Shown: one piece after another, positions 1 through 11,100 of the stretch
Layout of the letters: each line of letters starts with the position of its first letter
How positions within the stretch are numbered: the stretch's first letter is position 1
From: Vitis vinifera
Lineage: Eukaryota > Streptophyta > Magnoliopsida > Vitales > Vitaceae
Assembly: GCF_030704535.1 (NCBI RefSeq)
Contig: NC_081811.1
Location: forward strand, 8,474,001-8,538,000
Length of the DNA: 64,000 nt
Direction of reading: 5' to 3'
Notes under the pieces: generated by a model
The model's database searches: none
Told to the model about the DNA's origin: nothing
The model's input: only the letters and a program-made list of their open reading frames with translations
Program-made: the position numbers and the translations under genes

Positions 1-476
1 AAACATGTATTGCGACAAATCGAAGTGCTTTTGTGGTGGATTGCACCAGGGGTTTGGGGATGTAGAGCTAGGCGGGCAAAAATTTGTTGCTGTCACTCGA
101 ATGCCTCCGGCCCCCTTTATGCACCATTTTGAGTGCACACAATATAGCTCAAAACAGGCTCCACATGTCGCCCCGTTGTTGAACAGCGCTGTGCTTAGCG
201 CAGTTGTCTCGAGACCATACCCTTGTTCAAATAAATTTCCATAGCCACATGCTCCATCTATAATAAAATTAACATTAAACTTTCTGATAAAACATAATAC
301 ATAAATCTAATAAACCAATAATGAGACTTACACATGGTTTCACTCCCATGAATATCACCATAAAATGTTGCACGTCCGTCGCCCCATGCATCGAGGTGGC
401 CTCCAATTTGACCTAAAGCTCCGACGACAAGAGCCATGGCCATGAAACTCGAAACTAGAAAGCTAAGACTAGTCAT
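1..476 (-). CDS. alpha-expansin, 5' part (runs off the window edge)
   Basis: Expansins loosen plant cell walls by a non-hydrolytic action on cellulose-hemicellulose contacts. Exon 1 is 332-476: a hydrophobic N-terminal signal segment, then the family motif ATFYGD. A donor GTAAGT follows at 331. Exon 2 starts at 257 after a TTATAG acceptor and continues to base 1, encoding GACGYGN, then [10 protein letters not shown] and CGACFEL, all hallmarks of the family-45-like domain. The junction codon is split after its first base and the frame is kept. The rest of domain 1 and the C-terminal cellulose-binding domain lie outside the window. Near exon 2's truncated end the [13 protein letters not shown] motif is visible. 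The gene looks intact as far as it goes. The family is certain; the subfamily is inferred from the motifs. Confidence 0.93.
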
Positions 477-529
477 GGTTAAAGATCAGATGAAACTTGC
501 TTTAATGAACCAAGATTAGAAAGACATGA

Positions 530-536
530 ATTTATA
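530..536 (-). promoter_or_regulatory. TATA box of the expansin gene (candidate)
   Basis: TATAAAT on the minus strand lies 54 bp upstream of the expansin start codon. This implies a short 5' leader of about 25 nt. Position and sequence fit a core promoter; no transcript data support it. Confidence 0.5.
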
Positions 537-1249
537 GGGAAAGAGAAGTAACGGAGTTTACTTTGACTATCTAATATGGGAAGGATGCTAAAAGGTATAT
601 TGGAGTAAATGGTAATTTAATTATAATGGAAATAGAGATCCAAAAAATTAATGTGAATTCTATATATATGGTAAAGCTTATGCTACGAAGAAGATGCAAT
701 TATGACACTTTAAGTATAAAAGACAACTATAGTAATTATTTTTCTAAATGAGATGAAAAAAATTGATATAGAGGGTTTACTTAAATGGAATTTTAGTGAC
801 ACTCATCAACTAAGTGCAATTAAAGCCATGGAGTGACAACCATATTGTATTTAATGTAATAGCAATAAATGATTTATGATACAATCAAAGGGAGGTTTTT
901 TTTTTTTTTTTGTGGGTCAATGGTGGAATGAGAGTATGGTGTTTTCTTTTCTTTTCTTTTTTTCTTTTTATTTTTATTTTAATTTTTATTTTTGGTCGTG
1001 ATGGGATGAAAGTAAAACTAAGTCAAATTAGGCTTATTTGATTAAAAAGATACAATGAACTTGATCCTCAAAAAAAATTTGTATTTAAAAAATATTATAT
1101 TGAACAAAAATATCTTCTTTAATTTTTGTTTTTGTAATCATTCATGTATGAGTAAATAAGAGCAATTTTATAATTTTTTTTTCTTTTTTTCTTTTTTTTT
1201 CCTTTCTTTTCTCTTTTGCAAACTTTCTAACATCAAAATATATTAAGAT
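537..1249. other. intergenic, AT-rich, no gene seen
   Basis: Upstream region of the expansin gene. It holds homopolymer T runs near 897-911 and pyrimidine-rich stretches near 940-990 and 1167-1215. I see no coding potential or RNA gene. Confidence 0.6.
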
Positions 1250-1550
1250 TATGTTTGATTTCCAGAAAATTTGAGGAAAAATATTAGGGAAATAAAATAA
1301 AGAGGAAAAATTGAAACGAAGAACAAATGATGGAAAATAAAAAATAGGTTAAAAGTCAATAAATTATTTTTAAGTATTCTTTAAACTTATTTCACTTATT
1401 TTCATCTATTATATAAGGATTAAATAATTTTAAAATATATAAATTTCTAAATAATTATATATATATATTTGTATTTTTCATAATAAAACCTAACATGAAA
1501 AAACTATTTTCTTAACATTTTTTTCTTTCCCTTATTTTGAGGATCCAAAA
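1250..1550. mobile_element. MITE family M1, copy a
   Basis: The left end (TGTTTGATTTCCAGAAAA) and the right end (a pyrimidine-rich run ending in a GGATCCAAA-like inverted form) are imperfect inverted repeats around an AT-rich core. The same start, purine-rich arm, core words (such as CAATAAATTATTTTTA) and pyrimidine-rich arm recur at several other places in the window. It is non-coding and its superfamily was not determined. Confidence 0.6.
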
Positions 1551-1748
1551 ATGGAAGGATTGGATTGGAAAAGCTTCCTTTCTTAATTTTCTTTTACCTC
1601 CCTGAAAAGTTAAAAGTACTCTAGCAGTTAGGCTCATTTAGAGAAGTTTATGATTTTCTTTATCAATTTATTTATTTTTTCTTTGTTTCTTATGAAATTG
1701 AAATATGTATTAAAAAAAACCAAATAATGGTTACTCGAAGAAATTAAG

Positions 1749-1990
1749 GTTATGTTTTGTTCTATAAAATTTAAGGGAAAATGTAAATGAGAGAAAATAA
1801 AGAAGAAAATATTCAATAAATTATTTTTTTATATTTTTTGAGACTCGTTTCACTTATTTCTCTCTCATTATTGTAATATTAAATAATTTGAAAAATATAA
1901 ATTTTAACTAATTTTAATTCTATTTAACTTTTTTTTTTTTTTGTATTTTCCATGAAAGAAATCAAACATGAGAAAACTTTTTTTTTTTTT
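1749..1990. mobile_element. MITE family M1, copy b (degenerate)
   Basis: It has the same purine-rich start, the same CAATAAATTATTTTTTTA core and a late AAATCAAACATGAGAAAA word, as in the other M1 copies. The right end is blurred by a T run. Confidence 0.5.
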
Positions 1991-2929
1991 TGTATTTTTA
2001 AAAAGTGTTTTCAACTATATAAGGTATGTAATTATTTTTTATATAAGAATTTCTACATTTTGTATAAAAAAAATTATTTTAAAAATAAAAGTAGAAAATT
2101 ATCCAAATGTGCATTTAATTAATACAAAATCTATAGTGTTGACCCAACTTGGCCTGGGTTTCAAATTTTGTCATTTTTCAAAATAATAATTTAAAAAGTG
2201 ATGGTTGAAAAATACTTCCAAACTTACACAGTTCTTGTTATGTAAAATAATTTTGTTATGACATGTTTTGAAAAAACAATTAATTTAAATGATTTTTTCA
2301 AAAGATATTTAATTCAGAATTATAAATCAATCTAAAACTACATCATCCAAAAATTATAGAAACTTGATCGAATATTTATCAAATCCGTTTGAAAGACTTG
2401 ATCACAAAAACATGTGTTCTAACAAAAACCATGTATAATGTTAGAAAATCGTATCAAATTCCTAATTGATATATATTTTTCCTATATAAAAATTAAATAA
2501 AATATTTCTTAAGTTCAAATATCATTGTCATTAGGTTCCTCAAGAAAAGGTACTAAAGATTTCTCTATAAATATTATAGGTTGGGAAAGAAAAATTTTAG
2601 TTTATTAAGACTACACGTAGTAGATAAAGATGTGATAAAGAGTAGGAGACACTTGGTAGAGTAAAAGGGCCTACAATTTAGGATGAGAAATGTATGATGC
2701 TTCGGAACTTAATAGTTGTATATGTTTTTTCATCCTATCTAATATTCTTTATAGTATCTTTTGTACATTTTTTTTTTTTTTATTTATCTTGGTAACCTTG
2801 CATTAATATGTTTACATTGAAACTTTCATTCATACAACACATCATACTCAGATAATCAAGTATCTCCATACACGAGTTAATCAATAAACTAAGACTTATT
2901 ATGCTTTTCATCTAATATCAACATCATGT
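1991..2929. other. intergenic, AT-rich, no gene seen
   Basis: Short open frames here are low-complexity AT translation with no recognisable domain. A T run lies at about 2769-2780. No RNA gene or repeat structure was recognised. Confidence 0.5.
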
Positions 2930-3950
2930 CACACTCTTCTACTTTAGAAACTTCCTCAGTATTAATGTAAGATTTATTATAGCAGACTCTATAACCATAA
3001 CCCCACCTAAAATAGCCTTCCCAATCAAGGTGCATAAATTTTTTGTCTTTTCCTCCTTTAGAGCTACTAAAGCACTTTTATTAATATTTATAATACCATA
3101 CTTTGCAGAAAATTCATAGCTCGGAGTGTTCAAACCTCCAAAGTCCTTAATTTAGGAATATGGTTAACATTAATCAATAGCTAGACAATGCCATTAAACA
3201 TCTTCACTTTCACGGTACCAATTCCAATGGCTTTAAAGCTTCAATTATTGTCTAGTAGAAACAGTACTAACATTACATTTCTTATAGGCACCAAACCACT
3301 TCATATGCTAGCACATATGAAAAGAACATCTAGAATCCAAAATCAAAGAGTTAAAAAACCTTTTCTCAAGTATAATATCATCTTTATCAAACTTTTCATT
3401 AACAATATTAGCAAATTTTGAAGTCTCTTAGGATTCAACTTTTTTTTTTCTAGATACTTTATCAATTTTTCGTAATATCTCTAGATATGTCTCTCTCTTT
3501 TTTAGCGATAATGACATTTCACTTCCCTTTAAGAATATGATTGGGAACGATAATCTCTCATTTCATAATATCTTTGTCATGATTTACTTACCATGATATG
3601 GTTCAAACTCTATCACAAGAGCTTGTTGAGTATGAAAAAAAATTATTTGATTGTTTAGTGTTTTCTCTCTTTAAAAGAGTAGTTAACACCTCATCCACAA
3701 TAAATGTTGTCTTTCTAACTAAAAGTGTGGCCATGTCTCATATGATTTCAATTAATAAGGAGGTTAATAAAATAATAGTTTGATCTTCTTCATCAATCTT
3801 GATCTCTACACTTAACAATTGAGTTGTTCACTTATTAAGTTTATTTACATGATCCTTAACAACAATTCTTTCATTTATCTTCAACTCATCTAACTACTTC
3901 AAATATAATTTATTGTTAAGTATTTCAACATATAATTTTTTTATAAATTT
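2930..3950 (-). mobile_element. decayed Copia retrotransposon gag/pol fragment
   Basis: Minus-strand translation, broken by many stops, shows the Copia protease start region (a WILDS-type word followed by CSFHMC, near 3290-3340). Downstream comes a stretch at 2939-3133 resembling the segment before the Copia integrase zinc finger (SAKYGI, SALVALK, TKNLCTLIGKAILGG). Further upstream (3600-3780) the frame resembles the gag-pol linker (VDEVLTTLL). No LTRs were found. It is an old non-functional remnant. Confidence 0.55.
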
Positions 3951-4722
3951 TTCCATAAATTAGAATGAGATTTTTCATTCAAAACACTATATTTTATTTT
4001 ATGAGTTAGACTTAAATGAATAGTGTTTACTGTTTTTGCTTCGATATCTTTTCAATTTTCATGTTTTCTAGTTTCTTTCCTTGTAATGCTTTAAGACGCT
4101 CCTATTTCACTAAAATATCTTTAATAGTACTTTACTAAATAAAAATTATTCTTTCAATCAAAGTGCTCAGTATCAAATTTTATGTCAAACATCTTATCTT
4201 GAAAATAACTTTCCCATATTTTTCACACTATAGCTTTGAAACCATCGATTGGAAAATTAAACCATTTAAACTGTCACACTCTAAGGTCTTAAAATATTGT
4301 TTAACATACCCATTACTCAACTAATCACTTTCTATAATTAAATAACTAATTAAATGAATAATTGAGTCATTAATCCTTGTTAAAAGACTTAGCAAACTAA
4401 TATTAAACTTTTAATAACTTCAATTCATTTCATTCTACCCTCCTTAAAATAAATTTCATCCTTGAAATTTGTAGATGATTTTACCCGAAGAAACAAGGAG
4501 CTCAAGATTTGAATTGTAGGTTATATTCCAATTGTAGGTTATATTCCAACTCTTGGGTAGCCTCTTCCATCCTATGATATTGTTGTAATACTAACCAAAA
4601 TAATAATTTTATTTCTCAACACTTGTTCCTTCCTATGAAGGATCCTCAATTGTTTTTTTTTCTTTTTTCCTTTTTCATAAGAAACATTTTCCTAAAGTTG
4701 TAATTCTTCCCGGTTTATTACA
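3951..4722. other. intergenic, AT-rich, no gene seen
   Basis: No coding sequence or element ends recognised. A short tandem duplication of about 20 bp (ATTGTAGGTTATATTCCA twice) sits near 4513-4550. Confidence 0.5.
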
Positions 4723-4758
4723 TGTGAAGGGTTTTGTAACTGTGAAGGGTTTTGTAAC
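4723..4758 (+). repeat. 18-bp tandem duplication abutting the TRIM
   Basis: The word GTGAAGGGTTTTGTAAC occurs twice in direct succession. The second copy runs into the first bases of the TRIM's LTR (TGTAAC), so the duplication probably arose at or after insertion. Confidence 0.75.
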
Positions 4759-4900
4759 GACTCACACCCAACCGTGTAGATATTGTCCGCTTTGGGCCCA
4801 ATGGGCCATCACAACTTTAAAACGCGTCTACTTGGTTAAGAGGAGTCTCTACATATATAGCGCCAGGAACATTCTCCCCTATCCGATGTGGGATATCACA
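4753..4900 (-). repeat. TRIM LTR (3' LTR in element orientation)
   Basis: It begins TGTAACGACTC and ends GGATATCACA in plus orientation, and contains an AT-alternating TATA-like stretch (CTACATATATAG). Confidence 0.9.
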
Positions 4901-5015
4901 AACACCCCCCCATGCAGACACAACGTCCTCGTTGTGTCCCATGAGATTGCGGGGCCAAATAGACAAAGTCAAACAAACCCTCACACTGGGGTTGGGGATC
5001 AATTCTGATACCATT

Positions 5016-5164
5016 TGTAATGGCCCACACCCAACCGTGTAGATATTGTCCGCTTTGGGCCCAATGGGACCCTCACGGCTTTAAAACACGTCTACTTGGT
5101 TAAGAGGAGCCTCTATATATATAGCGCCAGAAACATTCTCCCCTATCCGATGTGGGACATCACA
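5016..5164 (-). repeat. TRIM LTR (5' LTR in element orientation)
   Basis: It begins TGTAATGGCCC and ends GGACATCACA in plus orientation. It is the partner of the repeat at 4753-4900. Confidence 0.9.
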
Positions 5165-5169
5165 GGTTT

Positions 5170-6063
5170 GATTCATACTTTTTAAACATTGACACAAGAA
5201 AAGGCATTGTAAATGTCCTCATTTATTATTTTGTCATTTATATTTCCATTTACAATGTAAATAATAAAATACTCTTTATTTGAATTCCATGAATAAATAT
5301 TTTCAAATGAAAATTCCAAGTAAATCAAAATCTAACTTTTTAATTGTAGTTATGAAATAACAACTTTTATTAAAATTCTTATGAAAAAGTTTGTCTAAGT
5401 AAAATTATTAAAAATAAAAATCCTAAAAAATTATTTTGAATATTACCATCATGAAAATAACAAACCCCTTCATTTTTTTTTTTTCTCAAATTAAGAAACT
5501 TTTAAAATTGGTTTATTTTCATACTTAGTGAAATTTTAGTACAACTAAATCAATATACAAAACAAACTAAAAGTTTTTCAACTTGTTCAAAGGTAATCAA
5601 AAGAAAAAAAAAAATCAACTACAAATATTGTAATTTATTTTTTATGTAATTGATTTTTTAATTCACACCTAAATTTCTAGAATTGTGGGCCGATCCTTGC
5701 TAATATATTAAACCATAATTTAGACATTGAGGCTTAACACAAACACAACAAAATAATAAAATAAAATAGAGAAGACAAAAGATTTAAGTGATTCAACCAA
5801 ATTGCCTACGTCCACAAGAGAGAAATCAAATTCACTAATAAACATAAAAAATATATACTTAAACCCTCTCAACTTTTCTCTACCCAAAATCCAATACACC
5901 CTTTTATTGGATTGAAAAAAGGTAGCATGTTACTAGATTCTTTGTGTAAAAGAAACAAATGTCAATTTTTAACTTTTATGTTTTGGGATGTTTCAAGACA
6001 TATCTTAAATTTAGATGTCCCAAAATCATTTTTCAAGTTGAAAATAGTACCTCAAAGACCAAA
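5170..6063. other. intergenic, AT-rich, no gene seen
   Basis: Only low-complexity AT sequence. No reading frame with a recognisable domain and no element ends were seen. Confidence 0.5.
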
Positions 6064-6795
6064 CATCTTCCATCTAATGACTCTCCTTTGGATCACAAAG
6101 AAAAGCGTGGACTTCTCTTTTACCTTAAGAGGATAGTGGTTAAAGTTTTCTTTCTAGAGAATGAAAGATGAAAATTTGTCTTACCCTTAACCCTAACAAG
6201 GTCTATATAGACCACTAATGAACTTAAGTGATTAAGGTCATCATATGGGCTTAAGTTACTTAATTCAACCTATTGAGTCCTATTTAATTAATTAATCCAT
6301 TTGATGTGCATTAATTAATTAAATAGTCTAAGTAGAAACCATAAGTCACTTAATTATAAACATTTATGCAATATTGCTCTTATGTATAAGCAACCTTGTG
6401 CTTATTTATAAGCACCCTTATGCTTTATGTATAAAAGCATCTTCCATCTAATGACTCTCTGTTAGGATCCTAGCACAGAGATAAGTGTAGACTTCTCTCT
6501 TACCTTAAGAGGATATTAGTTAGGGTTTCTCTTTAGAGAAAGGAAAATCAAAAGTTGTTTAACCTAAACCCTAATAGATTTTATGTTAACCATTAGGGGG
6601 CTTAAGTGATTAGAGTCCATCATATGGGCTGAAGTCACTTAATTTAACCTATTAAGTATTATTTAATTAATTAGCCCATTAGACAAACTCTAATTAACTA
6701 AATAATCTAAGCAAAAACCATAAATCACTTAATTATGAGAATTTATGCAACTTTGTGCTTATGCATGTGCACCTTTATGCTTATGCTTAAACACC
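6064..6795 (+). repeat. tandem duplication, 374-bp unit, two diverged copies
   Basis: The phrase CATCTTCCATCTAATGACT starts both copies, at 6064 and 6438. Matching blocks follow in the same order: TACCTTAAGAGGATA, a CATATGGGCT(T/G)AAGT word, TTTAATTAATTA, and a run of TTATGCTTAT-like words at the end of each unit. Copies have diverged noticeably. Such units are common inside plant LTR elements, but I found no LTR ends around this one. Confidence 0.75.
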
Positions 6796-7083
6796 TTTAT
6801 ATAGGATATAATTAATTAAAAAAAAAGTTTCTAAAATCATATGCCACTAAAGAATGTGAGCCCAAGTAGGAACATTGAAACCTATAAGAAACTATTGGTT
6901 CATTTCAAATCAAATTTTAAAATTGATTCAACATTTCACTAAGGAGAATCAAGTATGCTCCACTATCTCATGAAAATTTAATTGAAATAATTTTAAATTT
7001 GTAATCTACTATTCATTGCATGTAAATTTCTTATAAACTAATGTTCATAATCTAGTAAGGTAATAAGTATCAACCTTTTGATT

Positions 7084-7395
7084 GTGTTGGTTCCTGAAAA
7101 TTTGAGAGAAATGTAAGGAAAATAAAATAGAGAAGAAAAGTGGATCGAAAGAAAAAGTGAAAGAAAATAAAAAAATATATTCAAAATCAATAAATTATTT
7201 TTATATACTTTTTGAAATTTATTTCACTTATTTTCTTTCATTATATAATGATCAAATAATTTTAAAATGTATAAATTTGTAACTAATTTTAATTATTATT
7301 TTTTTTCATATTTTTCATTGTGAAATCAAACATGAAAAAAATAATTTTTTGTACAATTTTTATTCTTTTCTTAATACTTTCTAGAAACCAAAAAT
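7084..7395. mobile_element. MITE family M1, copy c
   Basis: Starts TGTTGGTTCCTGAAAATTTG and ends in the inverted form CTTTCTAGAAACCAAAAA. The AT-rich core (CAATAAATTATTTTTATA, TTATATAATGATCAAATAA) is shared with copies a and d. Confidence 0.65.
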
Positions 7396-7551
7396 AGTCT
7401 TCAAAATTACCTCTTTAATCCTTGAATTTAGATCCACTTTTATCACAATCAAATTGATATACTTTTATGTATAAATGACATAATATCAAACGTTATAAAA
7501 AGAATTACTACAACCATAAATTTCAGGATTATAAATACTTAAGCTTATGTT

Positions 7552-7803
7552 TGGTTTCCAAAAAATTTAAAGGGAAGAAAATGAAAAGGAAAAATAGATA
7601 ATTATTTTTATATACTATTTCAATTTTTTTTCCACTTATTTAACTCTTTGTATAAATATTAAATGATTTTAAAATATGGAATTATTTTAATAATTTTAAT
7701 TACATTTAACTTTCTTCTTTGTATTTTGCATGATAAAGCCAAACATGAGAGAATTGTTTTTCTTAATTATTTTTTTCTTTTCCTAATACTTTTTGGAACC
7801 TAG
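7552..7803. mobile_element. MITE family M1, copy d
   Basis: Starts TGTTTGGTTTCCAAAAAATT and ends CTAATACTTTTTGGAACCTA, which are clear inverted termini. The purine-rich left arm is shortened relative to the other copies. Confidence 0.7.
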
Positions 7804-8183
7804 AAGAAAACCTTAAAATTATTTAAAAGAATATATTGTCTCAATTATTCAAAATTCCATGATGCATCTATTAAAAATATTATATTTTGGATTTAATAAA
7901 CAAATTATTATGGTGTATCTATTGAAAATATGTTATTTGGAAAGTCATCAAAATAAAATATTTTTCATTACGTGATTTTTTAATAATAAAACTATTTTTC
8001 TAATAATAATTTTTTTTAAATAACAATAATAAAAATCAACGGTGGATGCAATGGCAGTAACAATATCCTTTACCAATCAGGGACTAGGGAGTCAACATTC
8101 CACCAGCCAGGACCGCTCCCAAAAGGAAGAAACTGGGAAAAGGCTACCGACAGGGGCAAACAGAAGTTCGTTGCATTACAGCA
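7804..8183. other. upstream region of the glutaredoxin gene
   Basis: AT-rich until about 8040, then a GC-richer leader. No clear TATA box could be chosen among the many AT words. An upstream ATG at 8042 opens an overlapping frame that reads low-complexity residues and is not taken as coding. Confidence 0.4.
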
Positions 8184-11100
8184 ATGGCAGCATCCATTTC
8201 CCATTTCGCACCCTTCTCTTCTTCTCGAGGCTTCTCTCCTTCTTCTTCTTCTTCTCCTCTTTTGCTTTCTTATCTTCTTACTCGTTCAGTACAGTTTCAC
8301 AGCAATCACATCCCCAGAAGCTTCGGCATCGGCCATGCCGGCAATAGAAGATACGGGCCTGTGCTGGTTCGGGCTATGGCTTCCTCGTTTGGGTCTCGCT
8401 TGGAAGAGACCGTGAAGAAGACAGTGGATGAGAACCCAGTTGTTGTCTACTCCAAAACCTGGTGTTCGTGAGTTCAACTTTATCTACTTCTCTGTATTTT
8501 TGGTTTCTTTTCTTCTTTTACGCCGTTTGGTTGCTGGGAAAATTGAGGACAAGGAAGGAAAATGGGGTTGGGGGTGGTGTTGCTGAATGATTGGAAATCA
8601 AAAGTTCAAGATTGAGTTTCGATTTTCCTCCTCCTTTCGCAGCGATCAAACGAAGGGTTGATTTTTCTTCTTCTTTACTTTCACACCACTATGATGTATT
8701 TGTGGCGGATTTTGCTTTTAATTTTGTTTGACTTTGAGAATTTGAAATGGGGTATTTGAATTTATCTTACGAAGGTATTCTTCTGAGGTCAAATCTTTGT
8801 TCAAGCGACTTGGTGTAGAACCTTTTGTGATTGAATTGGACGAGATGGGTGAGTATTCTTCTTTCTCTATACTTCACTTGTTATATGTGTTATTTGAATT
8901 ATATGAATTTGTGATTGATTTTTGATTGGAAGCCATGGATTTCGCTTAGTTTGTTTATTATGTTAATGCAAGGTATTGCTCTAATAGTATTGAACCTTTA
9001 TTGGACTCAATTGTGATTAGTAAAATCACTTTGTATGAAGGTAATCAATCTCGGAGCTTATATCTTTCCAGCTAAGGAGATTTAGTGTCCAAGGTCCCAT
9101 GAAGTTGGCATTCTTGGGTTGTTTAGTGGTGTAGTAAAAAATCTTGACCATCAATCAGTAAGTGAAGAGAGGTAGAATCATCCCAAATTGGCACTGCATG
9201 TTCAAGATGGACATGGATACAGCCATCACTTGATGCCTCACTGGTTGGTCTCCCAAGATCTTTAGTCATTGTTCATGTGGTGTAATAAACACTCTAGAAA
9301 GCACAGGATGGATGATACCCAGCTGGCATAGGGAGGTTAAGGGTGAGGGTTTGAAGATTGGTGCTTTTGAGTTTAGCTTGGGGTTTATGGAAGGAGTGGA
9401 AATGGAGGATGTTCGGAAGTGTGTAAATGATGGACTAAAAGCTCAAGGAAATTGAGAAGCAGATTTTAGGTAGATTTGTTTCTTGTTGTTTCATTGATTT
9501 TTCCCCCCTTGTTCTTCTTGTGTGCATGTTTTATGCTTAATATCTACTTGGGTTGTGGCCCCCTTTTGCAACTTTCTATCCATCTTATAGACATGTACAC
9601 ACACACACATACATATGTATATAATATTCTTGTAAGAAAATCGGTGGGTTTAACATTGTATGAGTTTTTATGGAAGGGCCTACATGGTGTTATAGAGAAC
9701 TTTGTAGCTTAATTGAACCTGCTAGCTACAATAGTGTGTGTGCCTTGGAAGTGTTTGCAAGCCTGCCTTTGATGAATGAGGCTTTATTAAGAAAATTTCT
9801 TGAGAATTGGTAGGAGTTGATGGTTACCTATCAATGGAGCAAGTTGAAATCATAGGATTATATTTGCTGCTAAGATACTTCTCTTAGAATGGATTTTTTG
9901 GTTAACTTTTATTGATCAATGATGATGGTAGGTCTTTGTTAAGGAGGTTAGCTATGGAGATAATGTGTTTTCAAGGTTTAAGGAAAGAAGGGAACAAAAT
10001 GTGAGAAGAGAGAGGATGAGGTGAATTGGTAGCAAGCTCAGGGGGGTAGGAGTTCTCAAGAGTGCTTGGTGAGAACTCGAAGTGAGCTTAAGGGATTCTT
10101 GGGTCCCTTGTATGAGCTTAAGGGATTCTTGGGTCCCTTGTATGAGCTTAAGAGTGCAACCATTTGTTGGAACCAATTGGAGGCTTACAACTCATGATGG
10201 AGGAAATGCTCATCAATCCAAGCTTGTATTAGGGGCAACCAAAACTGATAGGAGGCTTCTTAGGTCTGCTAAAGCTTGGGACTTAGTCCTAGTAGTGGAT
10301 CAACCCTTTGATGGTGGGGGGGTGAAGGGGCTTGTAATTGACACAACCTTTGGGAGGGTTAATCTTGCAAAATTGAAGGAAGATGTCTTTTTAATCATGC
10401 ATAAAATAAGACCCCTTATGAGAGGCAAGTTGCTGCTAAGTATCACCCCTCTCAAAATGTAGCCCATTTAGGAAAGTGGCTATGGAGGTTCCTCATAGAG
10501 AGTTATGCATTATGATGACACAAGGTCATTGTAGGTATTTATAGGGTACACTCTAATTGATGGGATGCCAGTTTTTGGGAAGATCTGCAAACTTTGGCGC
10601 ATGTTGTTCAAACTTGTTTGTGTTGTTCAAACTTGCTGGGAGTCTGGTATTGAGTTTCTTTCTTCCATAAAAGTAGAGGAGGTGTTGATTATATCCTTTA
10701 AGGGTTTAGGAGGATGTCCTCAAGGTAGGACTCTTGGGCATATTTCTAGCCTCTCTTTGATTTAGATTGTTTCGTAAGAAAGGAATGTGATGATTTTTTA
10801 GGTTAGGTGGTGGACCTTCAAAGAAGTTTGGGACTTGTTTTAGTTCTCTTCTTCCTTTTGGACTTCTACTAGTGAAGCCTTTCTAGGCATCCTTTTGAGC
10901 CTCATTTCTTTTGATTAGATCCTTTTGTGTAGGACCACAAGGTTGATTAAGGAGACACTTGTTTAATGATTATTGACTTAAATGAGTTTCGCTAAACTAA
11001 ACTTTGATTGGTATTCTTTGAGTAACCTAAAGCATTTTCAAGATCAACAGCATATATGATCATTTCTTCTATCTTTTCCCCTTCTCCTTAGAGATATATA

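Larger units (their letters stand above)
4753..5164 (-). mobile_element. complete TRIM (terminal-repeat retrotransposon in miniature)
   Basis: Two near-identical direct repeats of 148-149 bp (4753-4900 and 5016-5164), ending TG...CA, flank a 115-bp interior. Reading on the minus strand, a primer-binding site TGGTATCAGA (5013-5004) follows the 5' LTR by two bases, matching the 3' end of initiator methionine tRNA. A G-rich polypurine tract (about 4903-4912) lies just before the 3' LTR. The insertion is flanked by GGTTT at 4748-4752 and 5165-5169, a 5-bp target duplication. There is no coding capacity, so mobility would depend on proteins from another LTR element. The LTRs differ at only a handful of positions. 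Confidence 0.92.

Noticed and set aside
5..244. Open frame on the plus strand over the expansin exon
   Set aside because: It is the antisense shadow of the conserved expansin exon 2 and has no domain of its own.
4753..5164. Assignment of the TRIM to the Cassandra family
   Set aside because: Cassandra LTRs carry a 5S rRNA-like promoter region; I see none here.
8042..8347. Frame starting at an earlier ATG upstream of the glutaredoxin start
   Set aside because: It reads Ser/Phe-rich low-complexity sequence in another frame and does not lead into the glutaredoxin exons.
9476..10765. Protein-coding gene inside glutaredoxin intron 2
   Set aside because: The frames are short, on both strands, and contain a 30-bp tandem repeat; none resembles a known family.
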